Assembly (NCBI GenBank): GCA_017635875.1
Contig: JAGBKP010000208.1
Location: 1-36,081, forward strand
Direction: 5' to 3'
DNA: 36,081 nt
Origin: Selenomonadaceae bacterium
Lineage (GTDB): Bacteria > Bacillota > Negativicutes > Selenomonadales > Selenomonadaceae
Shown piece by piece: positions 25,595 to 32,039 of the stretch. A program made the position numbers and the translations under genes. The stretch's first letter is position 1; the number at the start of each line of letters is the position of its first letter. Below the pieces are notes generated by a model. That model searched no databases, had not been told where the DNA came from, and saw only the letters and a list, made by a program, of their open reading frames with translations.

Positions 25595-26878
25595 TTATTT
25601 TATAGCGTTAAATCCATTTTCCAAATCCGCTATAATATCGTCAATATGTTCCGTGCCGATAGAAAGTCTAATCGTATTGGGGTAAATTCCTTGATCTTTA
25701 AGTTCATCGGCAGAAAGTTGGGAATGAGTTGTGGTTGCCGGGTGAATCACAAGGCTTTTTACATCTGCAACGTTGGCGAGCAGGGAAAATATCTTTAAAT
25801 TGTCGATAAACTTCCACGCTTCATCTTGACCGCCCTTAATATTAAAGGTGAAAATGGATGCCCCGCCGTTAGGGAAATATTTTTTATGTAAAGCGTTGTC
25901 GGGATGGTCGGGTAGGGAAGGATGATTGACTTTTTCCACCAACGGATGATTGTTTAAAAATTCCACAACCTTTTTGGTATTTTCCGCGTGTCGCTCTAAT
26001 CGAAGAGAAAGAGTTTCCGTCCCTTGCAAAAGTAAAAATGCATTAAACGGAGAAATTGTTGCGCCTGTGTCACGGAGCAAAATCGCTCTAATGTATGTCA
26101 CAAACGCTGCGCCTTTAACAGCTTCATAGAAAGAAACGCCGTGATAACTCGGATTTGGCGCGGCAATATTTGGATATTTCCCATTTTTGCTCCAGTCAAA
26201 ATTTCCGGATTCAACGATAACCCCGCCAAGTGTCGTTCCGTGACCGCCGATAAACTTTGTAGCGGAATGTACCACAACATCCGCGCCGTGCTCGATAGGA
26301 CGAATTAAATAAGGAGTGCCAAAAGTGTTGTCTATTATTACAGGAAGATTATGTTTATGAGCAATTTTAGCGACGGCGTCAATATCGGGAATGTCACTGT
26401 TGGGATTGCCTAAAGTTTCGAGAAAAACGGCCCTTGTGTTTTCTGTAATATTCGATTCTACTTCTTCAAGGTTATGAATATCGACAAAAGTCGTCTTTAT
26501 TCCATATTGCGGCAACGTATGCGCGAGAAGGTTGAAAGTGCCGCCGTAAATCGTTTTTTGCGCGACGATATGCCCGCCGTTTGCAGCAATCGCTTGTATA
26601 GCGTAAGTAATCGCCGCCGCCCCCGAAGCCGTCGCAAGAGCCGCGCTTCCTCCCTCTAGAGCGGCTATGCGTTTTTCAAACACGTCTTGCGTGGAATTTG
26701 TAAGCCGTCCGTAAATATTTCCCGCGTCCGCCAAACCGAAACGATCCGCGGCGTGCTTGCTGTTGCGGAAAACGTAAGAAGTGGTCTGGTAAATAGGTAC
26801 GGCTCTCGAGTCCGTAGCGGGGTCGGGCGTTTCTTGACCAACGTGAAGTTGCAAGGTTTCAAATTTGTATTTACTCAT
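25595..26878 (-). CDS. metY: O-acetylhomoserine sulfhydrylase (MetY), PLP-dependent
   Basis: MetY makes homocysteine directly from O-acetylhomoserine and sulfide. The 427-residue length, N-terminal FETLQLHVGQETPDPATDSRAVPIYQ-type opening (split here: FETLQLHVGQ, then PIYQTTSYVF) and SATKFIGGHGTTLGG motif with PLP-binding K208 identify it in the Cys/Met metabolism family. It is longer than MetB or MetC (about 380-400), as expected for MetY. It lies 59 nt after iscU on the same strand. No SAM riboswitch or T-box is visible in that gap, but a palindrome sits beside its putative -10. Confidence 0.95.
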   Translation of the reverse strand: MSKYKFETLQLHVGQETPDPATDSRAVPIYQTTSYVFRNSKHAADRFGLADAGNIYGRLTNSTQDVFEKRIAALEGGSAALATASGAAAITYAIQAIAANGGHIVAQKTIYGGTFNLLAHTLPQYGIKTTFVDIHNLEEVESNITENTRAVFLETLGNPNSDIPDIDAVAKIAHKHNLPVIIDNTFGTPYLIRPIEHGADVVVHSATKFIGGHGTTLGGVIVESGNFDWSKNGKYPNIAAPNPSYHGVSFYEAVKGAAFVTYIRAILLRDTGATISPFNAFLLLQGTETLSLRLERHAENTKKVVEFLNNHPLVEKVNHPSLPDHPDNALHKKYFPNGGASIFTFNIKGGQDEAWKFIDNLKIFSLLANVADVKSLVIHPATTTHSQLSADELKDQGIYPNTIRLSIGTEHIDDIIADLENGFNAIK

Positions 26879-26902
26879 AAGATATACATCCTTTCAAGTT
26901 AT

Positions 26903-26924
26903 ATTATAATGATTTTAGTAAAAT
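26903..26924 (-). promoter_or_regulatory. Putative metY -10 with adjacent 13-nt palindrome
   Basis: On the minus strand TATAAT (26903-26908) lies about 25 nt before the metY ATG. Just upstream is a perfect palindrome, ATTTTA-G-TAAAAT (26912-26924), occupying the spacer and possibly acting as an operator. No convincing -35 is visible. The regulator is unknown. Confidence 0.4.
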
Positions 26925-26937
26925 GTTACTATATACT

Positions 26938-27321
26938 CTAAACGGTCTTTCCTGTGCGTTCGCCATAATCTTTTAAAGCGGAAAGTACGGCTTCTTCGGC
27001 TAAAACGCTACAGTGCATCTTGTGAGGCGGCATACCATCCAAAGCTTCCGCTACCGCTTTGTTTGTCAGTTTTTTTACTTCGCTTAAGGGTTTTCCCTTA
27101 ATCATTTCGGTAGCCATTGAACTTGAGGCTATAGCGCTTCCGCAACCGAACGTTTCAAATTTCACATCTTTAACAACGTCGTTTTCGATTTTTAAGTAAA
27201 TCTTCATAATGTCGCCACATTTAGCGTTGCCGACTTCGCCAATGCCGTTTGCGTCTTCGATAGAGCCCATATTTCTTGGATTTCTGAAATGATCCATAAG
27301 TTTTTCGCTGTATAAAGCCAT
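26938..27321 (-). CDS. iscU: Iron-sulfur cluster scaffold, IscU/NifU N-terminal type
   Basis: This small scaffold assembles Fe-S clusters with sulfur from the neighbouring cysteine desulfurase. From the chosen start it has 127 residues, with ligands C35 and D37 (NAKCGD), C60 (FGCGSA) and H103-C104 (KMHCS), the full IscU set. The N-terminal LYSEKLMDHFRNPRNMG is typical of NifU/IscU. An in-frame GTG at 27330 exists, but GAGGTGA at 27327-27333 overlaps it and is spaced for the ATG at 27319-27321. It follows iscS with 10 nt between stop and start. There is no NifU C-terminal domain. Confidence 0.95.
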   Translation of the reverse strand: MALYSEKLMDHFRNPRNMGSIEDANGIGEVGNAKCGDIMKIYLKIENDVVKDVKFETFGCGSAIASSSMATEMIKGKPLSEVKKLTNKAVAEALDGMPPHKMHCSVLAEEAVLSALKDYGERTGKTV

Positions 27322-27326
27322 ATCCG

Positions 27327-27333
27327 TCACCTC
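27327..27333 (-). promoter_or_regulatory. Shine-Dalgarno deciding the iscU ATG start
   Basis: The minus strand reads GAGGTGA, overlapping the iscS stop and ending 5 nt before the ATG at 27321. Confidence 0.75.
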
Positions 27334-28516
27334 ATAAAATAAATTTTTTCTTGCCGGAATTTAAATCTTTCCAAAGCGGAGAGAAACTTCGGAGGTATTC
27401 CGCTACTTCCGTCACCGAACGAATTATATAATCAGCGTCCTTTTCGGTTATGTCTTCTCCGATACTTAAACGAAGCGAGCCGTGGGCTACATCGTGGGGT
27501 CTGCCGATTGCAAGCAGTACGTGACTTGGGTCAAGGGCCCCAGACGTACACGCCGAACCCGATGAGGCGCAAATTCCTTTGTCGTCTAGGAGCAAAAGTA
27601 AAGATTCGCCTTCGATTCCCTCGAAACAGAAATTTATATTTCCGGGAAGTCTGCGTTCTTTATCGCCGTTTAACGCGCTGTGCGGAATTTTTGAAAGTCC
27701 GTCGATGATTTTATTTCTTATTTTTGAAAGACGAGCCGAATTTCTTTCTATGTTTTTAACGGCTTCTGCAAGCGCGGTTGCGGTTGCGGCGATAGCGGGG
27801 ACGTTCTCCGTTCCGGCGCGTTTTCCTCTTTCCTGCGCGCCGCCTTCTATTAAGCTTGAAAGTTTAACGCCCGTTTTTGCGTAAAGAAAACCTACGCCTT
27901 TAGGCCCGTGGAATTTATGCGCGGAAGAGGAAAGCATATCTATATTCTCTTCGCATACGTTTATCGGGATATGCCCTACCGCTTGCACTGCGTCAGTGTG
28001 AAACAATACGTTCTTTTTCCTGCAAATTTCGCCGATTTCTTTTATGGGCTGAATCGTCCCGATTTCATTGTTGGCGTACATAACCGTAACAAGACAGGTG
28101 TCCCCCTTAATACTCGTTTCAACTTCCTCAGGAAGAACTACGCCGTTTGAATGAACATCTAAAAGCGTAATTTCAAAGCCTTCTCTTTCAAGTTTCTTGA
28201 GAGTATGAAGGACGGCGTGATGCTCGAAAGCGGTTGAGATTATATGCGTTTTCCCCTTCGCTTTGCCTATAGCGGCGGCTGACAGTATCGCTTGATTATC
28301 CGCCTCGCTGCCGCCGGAAGTAAAAATTATTTCCTGCGGTTTTGTGCCTATGGCGGCGGCTATATCTTCCCTTGATTTTTCCAATATTTCCTTGGCTTTT
28401 TGCCCATGCGCGTAAAGGCTCGAAGGATTGCCCCAATCGCTATTCATTAGGGAAATCATAGTATTTACAGCCGCGTCGCTCATCTTTGTCGTGGCTGCGT
28501 TGTCTGCATAAATCAT
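27332..28516 (-). CDS. iscS: Cysteine desulfurase, NifS/IscS type
   Basis: The enzyme takes sulfur from cysteine as a persulfide and passes it to IscU and other acceptors such as MnmA. It has 394 residues. PLP-binding K201 lies in SAHKFHGPKG, the cofactor-stacking His is in AFEHHAVL at about residue 100, and the catalytic loop Cys is C323 in SSGSACTSG. The start DNAATTK motif at residues 5-11 is family-typical. AAGGGGA precedes the ATG. An Rrf2/IscR regulator gene, often adjacent, is not in the window. NifS versus IscS naming is uncertain; both belong to group I desulfurases. Confidence 0.95.
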   Translation of the reverse strand: MIYADNAATTKMSDAAVNTMISLMNSDWGNPSSLYAHGQKAKEILEKSREDIAAAIGTKPQEIIFTSGGSEADNQAILSAAAIGKAKGKTHIISTAFEHHAVLHTLKKLEREGFEITLLDVHSNGVVLPEEVETSIKGDTCLVTVMYANNEIGTIQPIKEIGEICRKKNVLFHTDAVQAVGHIPINVCEENIDMLSSSAHKFHGPKGVGFLYAKTGVKLSSLIEGGAQERGKRAGTENVPAIAATATALAEAVKNIERNSARLSKIRNKIIDGLSKIPHSALNGDKERRLPGNINFCFEGIEGESLLLLLDDKGICASSGSACTSGALDPSHVLLAIGRPHDVAHGSLRLSIGEDITEKDADYIIRSVTEVAEYLRSFSPLWKDLNSGKKKFIL

Positions 28517-28544
28517 ATAAAGTCCCCTTCAAATTTTTTTGTTT

Positions 28545-28573
28545 ATTATAATGCTATTTAACTACTGTGTCAA
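28545..28573 (-). promoter_or_regulatory. Perfect-consensus SigA promoter of iscS-iscU
   Basis: On the minus strand TTGACA (28568-28573), a 17-nt spacer and TATAAT (28545-28550) match the consensus exactly, about 29 nt before the iscS ATG. An AT-rich stretch upstream (about 28574-28600) could act as an UP element. Such a strong promoter usually needs a repressor; see the palindrome at 28621-28632. Confidence 0.82.
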
Positions 28574-28620
28574 TAGGTTTTAAAATTTAAAAATAATTGC
28601 CATCTAATCCGTTACGTGCT

Positions 28621-28632
28621 ACAGTGAACTGT
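28621..28632. repeat. 12-nt palindrome upstream of the iscS promoter
   Basis: ACAGT-GA-ACTGT is a perfect inverted repeat about 48 nt upstream of the -35. It might be an operator, but it is short and could be chance. The rest of the 28517-28972 gap holds the promoter, a terminator hairpin, a gene remnant, and little else that I can recognise. Confidence 0.3.
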
Positions 28633-28684
28633 TTTATATGTGCGGGCGATGATTTACGCATATTTTCCGCTTTTGGGAAACGGA

Positions 28685-28743
28685 AAAAACGAAACAAAAA
28701 CCGCCGTGAAAGCGCTTGAAATAAAGCCTTTCACGGCGGTTTT
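28685..28743 (-). terminator. Strong terminator hairpin following a gene remnant
   Basis: AAAACCGCCGTGAAAG at 28697-28712 pairs perfectly with CTTTCACGGCGGTTTT at 28728-28743, with an inner GCTT/AAGC extension. Read on the minus strand the stem is followed by T-rich sequence down to 28685. It starts just 3 nt after the stop codon of the open frame at 28747-28944, which supports that frame having been a gene. Confidence 0.72.
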
Positions 28744-28746
28744 CGC

Positions 28747-28944
28747 TTATGGAATTCTAATCTTACGGAAAATTATCGGGCGGCGCATTAAAAATTTAAA
28801 AGCGTAAAGTTTATGGGAAAAATCCGTGATTTCATCCTGTATGCTTGAAAAGTCGAATGGATCATTCGTAAATACTTTTTCATAGATTTTGAGCCGATGG
28901 ACAAATATTTTCGTTGCTTCTTTTTGCGGATGCTCCGAGAATAT
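28747..28944 (-). pseudogene. C-terminal remnant of an unidentified gene (65 codons, no start)
   Basis: A minus-strand frame is open for 65 codons from just after a TAG (28945-28947) to TAA at 28747-28749, with no start codon before ATG near the end. The translation is protein-like: it begins IFSEHPQKEATKIFVHRLK, has an acidic middle with FDFSSIQDEITDF, and ends in the basic, hydrophobic FLMRRPIIFRKIRIP. A strong terminator follows 3 nt after the stop. The 5' part appears to have been lost, with the metalloprotease gene now abutting it. I do not recognise the family. Confidence 0.5.
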
Positions 28945-28972
28945 CTATTTGTTTTAAACTTTTATCCCGTTT

Positions 28973-30334
28973 TTATATGTTAGAAGCGTAGAAAAGCATT
29001 GGATTTATTGACTCCGTATTTGTCAAAAGCGAATTTACGTCCTGCGTGTTTATAGCCGCCGTATCGGTATTTACGGACGCGGACGGGCTCATATAATCCC
29101 CCGCTTTTAAAAGCGCGGTGTCTATCGGCGAATACGCTTCCCCTTTAGCGTCTATAAGGCTCAATATATCGTTTGCCTCCATACTTTGTTGGCAAAGATA
29201 GCGAAGGAACATATAGCCGGACGTATAGCGAATTGACGTTCCCGTGCCGCCCGAAAGCGTCATGGCGTCTGCGAGAGCACTTTTGTCGGCGGCAAGTTTT
29301 TCAATGCGCTCCATATTGCCGCCGTCGTAATCGTCCAAACCCATAACAAGCTCCGCTATGCCTTCGGTGAAAAATTCCGGCATAGTGACCACGCCGTTGT
29401 TTTCGTATATCTTTGCAGTGCCGTTGGAGTACATAACCGCGTGCACCATTTCATGAGCCACTGTTCTGTCCAAATAATTCATATAAGTTCCGCCGTCTAC
29501 GCGGGTATTGCCGTTCGGGTCGTCCGGGTCTATCTTAGCGTACAGGGGAAGGGCAAACGTCATTTCTATGACATTTGAGGGGGTGGTGTCGTTTTCTTTT
29601 TTGTCGGTAGCGCCCGTATCGGCTTGCACATTTTCCTGATTTACCAAAAATCTTACCCTTAGCGTCTTGCCGTCAAAATCAATCCCGTACGAATCGGAGA
29701 TGAGTTTTGCGGACTCATCAGCCCACCAATATTCCATTCCCTTTGTAATGGTTTCGATAGACTTTTTGAGCTGCTCCGCCGTGTAGATTTTTTCACCGTC
29801 TTTTGTTTCCGAGAACACTTGATCCGTAAGCTCCACCGTTGTCCAAAGGTCGGGATTGTAAGTAGAATAAGTCTGCCACTTTCTATCAATCGCCTGCGTA
29901 AAACTTGCCGGCCATTCAATGTAAAACGTACATTCTTTTCCGTCCGCGTTAATATATTTATGCGTTGTGGTAGACCCTGCCTTTGGCATCGCAAGCTCCG
30001 AAAGCGTCCCCGTTTCCGGCACTATTCCCGCCGCGTCTTTAACCGTAAGCCCGCCCGCGTTATATCCCGAAACCGCGCCCGTGTCCGTCGTAAAATCATC
30101 TTTCTTGCCGAGAACAATGCCGCAAGTTTCCCAAAGCCTTTGATTAAGGTCGGGTATAGCTTCCGTGTCCGATACATCGTTCACAAACGAATTTATAGCG
30201 TCCTGCAATCCGTTAAACCGCGTCGTTTCCTTCACGGCTTCATCAAGAATAGCAACCCCGCTCGTAGTAGTGTCGTTGGAATACTTAGTAAGCGCGTTCA
30301 TAAATTTTGTCATAGTTTCAACAGCCGTCGCCAT
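28973..30334 (-). CDS. Gluzincin-type HExxH metalloprotease without signal peptide
   Basis: A 453-residue protein with zinc motif HEMVHAVM (H294, E295, H298) and a likely third ligand E324 in FFTEGIAELVMG, 26 residues on. This is the gluzincin arrangement and resembles the flagellinolysin-type domain, although no flagellin terminal domains are visible. The N-terminal about 110 residues (MATAVETMTKFMNALTKY) are helical-looking and lack a signal peptide. The C-terminus ends in the hydrophobic MLFYASNI, which could serve a type I-like export route (inference). AAAGGAGTG precedes the ATG. It lies downstream of the SLH porin, behind two large purine/pyrimidine hairpins. Substrate unknown. Confidence 0.8.
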   Translation of the reverse strand: MATAVETMTKFMNALTKYSNDTTTSGVAILDEAVKETTRFNGLQDAINSFVNDVSDTEAIPDLNQRLWETCGIVLGKKDDFTTDTGAVSGYNAGGLTVKDAAGIVPETGTLSELAMPKAGSTTTHKYINADGKECTFYIEWPASFTQAIDRKWQTYSTYNPDLWTTVELTDQVFSETKDGEKIYTAEQLKKSIETITKGMEYWWADESAKLISDSYGIDFDGKTLRVRFLVNQENVQADTGATDKKENDTTPSNVIEMTFALPLYAKIDPDDPNGNTRVDGGTYMNYLDRTVAHEMVHAVMYSNGTAKIYENNGVVTMPEFFTEGIAELVMGLDDYDGGNMERIEKLAADKSALADAMTLSGGTGTSIRYTSGYMFLRYLCQQSMEANDILSLIDAKGEAYSPIDTALLKAGDYMSPSASVNTDTAAINTQDVNSLLTNTESINPMLFYASNI

Positions 30335-30362
30335 TTTACTTCACTCCTTTAAAATTTATACC

Positions 30363-30445
30363 TTACTTTTTTCTTTTCTCTCTTTCTTTTGAAAAAGAAA
30401 GAGAGAAAAGAAAAAAGTAACAAAAAAGAAAAGAGAGAAAGAAAA
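30363..30445. repeat. Purine/pyrimidine hairpin plus mirror repeat, module 1
   Basis: A perfect inverted repeat spans 30363-30420: a 27-28 bp stem of TTAC plus a pyrimidine tract against a purine tract plus GTAA, with a loop of 2-4 nt. The purine arm 30393-30416 (24 nt) is then repeated as an exact mirror image at 30422-30445, across the 5-nt spacer GTAAC. Homopurine mirror repeats are the classical geometry for intramolecular triplex (H-DNA). On the minus strand the element ends about 28 nt before the metalloprotease ATG. Confidence 0.85.
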
Positions 30446-30497
30446 CTTTATCAAACTCTATTGATTAGTTTTCCCTTTATTGTTTTTTATATTAAAG

Positions 30498-30559
30498 TTC
30501 TTTTTCTTTCTTTTGGTACTTTTCTTTCTTTTTCTTTCAAGAAAAAGAAAGAAAAGTAC
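30498..30559. repeat. Purine/pyrimidine mirror repeat plus hairpin, module 2
   Basis: The pyrimidine arm 30498-30514 (17 nt) is mirrored exactly at 30520-30536 across the 5-nt spacer GGTAC. The second arm then forms a perfect 19-bp stem, 30516-30534 against 30541-30559, with a TTTCAA loop. This is module 1 in the opposite order (Y-mirror, Y, R instead of Y, R, R-mirror). It lies about 18 nt after the stop of the SLH porin gene but has no U-tract on the minus strand, so it is not a standard terminator. Confidence 0.85.
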
Positions 30560-30576
30560 GGTTTTTAGACGTTACT

Positions 30577-31899
30577 TTAAAAGAACAGTTCGATGCGGCC
30601 GAAAAGTTTTTTTGCATCGTTGTTGCCGCTGTAGAGGGTGTCGCTGCCCTGGAAATATTTTCCCGTTACCAGGACGTTTTTGAGCGGAACGAATCTTGCG
30701 CCGATTTCAACGCCTTTTTGTCCCCAGCCGACTCCGTCCGTTGTGGGGAAAAGGCTTGTGGTTGCGCCGTAGCGTCTGTACGCGAGGTATGCGCCCCAAG
30801 TGCCTTTGTTTTTGTAGTCTGCGCCTTTGTAGTCCGCTTCAACTTGCCAGGATTTATCCTCGCCGTTAAATACCGTGCTGTCCTTGCCGTTGGTGTTTCT
30901 CGCGTACGCGCCCCACAGAGCAAAATTCTTGTCGAAACGGTAGCCTAAATTTGCAGACCAAATGTTCGCTTTGTCGTTGTTGGCGGTGCCTTTGTCCGTC
31001 ATAAGGAAGATGTTTCCGGTTAGGCGATAGTATGCAAGCCCGCCGAAAAATCCCTTTTTGCCGCCGTATTGCAGATTTACCCCGAGGAAATTCGCCGCCT
31101 TGTCGTTAAAATAATCATCTCTATTGTTGATAGGTCTTGCGGCTCTCAGTACGCGGTTGCTTACGACATAAAGTCGGGAATCGCTGACATTTATCCGCCC
31201 CGCCATTAAAGAGGCGCGGAATTTTTTGTCTTTGGAGGAAACGCCGATTTCCCCGCCCGAAAATTCGTCATCGAAAATAAGCCCGCGTTCGTTTGTATAA
31301 AGTCCGATTTTACCGAATTTCAAGTTAAAATTGCCGTAATTTCCCTCCGCATAAGCGCGTTTTAACTTGATGTTCCCGCTTTCGTCGGTTTTCATATTCG
31401 TAGACGCGTCAAGTCTTGTATGGATAGTCCAATTTTTGTTGACTTCCATTTTAGGCTCAAGACGGAGAAGGAGTTGGTCTGAATTTTCCTTCGCGCTGTT
31501 GCCGTTGTAGTCGTGGCGTTCGCTGCCGTAGGTGTAGCGCAGATAGCCTTCCCATTTCACCATATCCGCGTGTTTTTCAAGTTTGGCGACTCTTACGCCG
31601 AGATTATCGAGTTCGTCCCGAAACTCCGCCGCGAGTTTATCCACAAGAGCTTTGTCCGCGCCTTTGGGATTTTTCGCCATAGCCTTAGCCACCATTTGCG
31701 CCATTTCGTAGCGCGTAATGTTGCGGTCGCCCCTAAAACTAGCGTCGCCGTAACCGTTGATAACACCGTCGCGAGCAAGCTGAGCAACCGCGTCATAAGC
31801 CCAATGCCCCCGAGGAACATCGGAAAATGGATTTGCGGCGGCGAGTGCAACGCTTGCGGAGCAAGTTGCCAAAAGCGTTGCGATAACTGTTTTTTGCAT
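30577..31899 (-). CDS. SLH-domain outer-membrane porin (OmpM/Mep45-like)
   Basis: A signal peptide ends near residue 20-21 (ASVALA). One SLH domain follows at about 23-75 (FSDVPRGHWAYDAVAQL, ITRYEMAQMVAKAM), then a coiled coil at about 80-110, then a porin-like beta-barrel to residue 440, ending in aromatic RIELFF as expected for BAM substrates. In Negativicutes such proteins anchor the outer membrane to peptidoglycan through the SLH domain and form general diffusion pores (family knowledge). AGGAGG precedes the ATG. The gene stands between an autotransporter and a metalloprotease gene, all on the minus strand. It is the main taxonomic marker in this window. Confidence 0.93.
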   Translation of the reverse strand: MQKTVIATLLATCSASVALAAANPFSDVPRGHWAYDAVAQLARDGVINGYGDASFRGDRNITRYEMAQMVAKAMAKNPKGADKALVDKLAAEFRDELDNLGVRVAKLEKHADMVKWEGYLRYTYGSERHDYNGNSAKENSDQLLLRLEPKMEVNKNWTIHTRLDASTNMKTDESGNIKLKRAYAEGNYGNFNLKFGKIGLYTNERGLIFDDEFSGGEIGVSSKDKKFRASLMAGRINVSDSRLYVVSNRVLRAARPINNRDDYFNDKAANFLGVNLQYGGKKGFFGGLAYYRLTGNIFLMTDKGTANNDKANIWSANLGYRFDKNFALWGAYARNTNGKDSTVFNGEDKSWQVEADYKGADYKNKGTWGAYLAYRRYGATTSLFPTTDGVGWGQKGVEIGARFVPLKNVLVTGKYFQGSDTLYSGNNDAKKLFGRIELFF

Positions 31900-32039
31900 T
31901 ATGAATCCTCCTAAAAATGAATAAAAAGAAAAGCAATTTTTAAATGCGGAAACGAAAAATTAAGGAAATATTGTAGCGTCCATCAAACGACTTCGACACA
32001 AAGAACCCCATATAGAGCGAGGGCGCAAAGCTCCAACAA

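Noticed and set aside
28552..28700. A small RNA (for example 6S-like) between iscS and the remnant gene
   Set aside because: Several weak stems exist, but no promoter on the plus strand and no recognisable conserved core. The strong hairpin is better explained as the minus-strand terminator of the remnant.
28840..28962. An alternative minus-strand frame ending in FTLLNF
   Set aside because: It overlaps the remnant frame at 28747-28944 and is an Arg/Lys/Ser-rich, shadow-like translation without a linked terminator. The frame chosen as the remnant ends directly before the hairpin.
30363..30559. Reading the long hairpins as ordinary Rho-independent terminators
   Set aside because: Stems are AT-rich purine/pyrimidine tracts, no U-tract follows on the minus strand, and the exact mirror copies are unexplained by termination.
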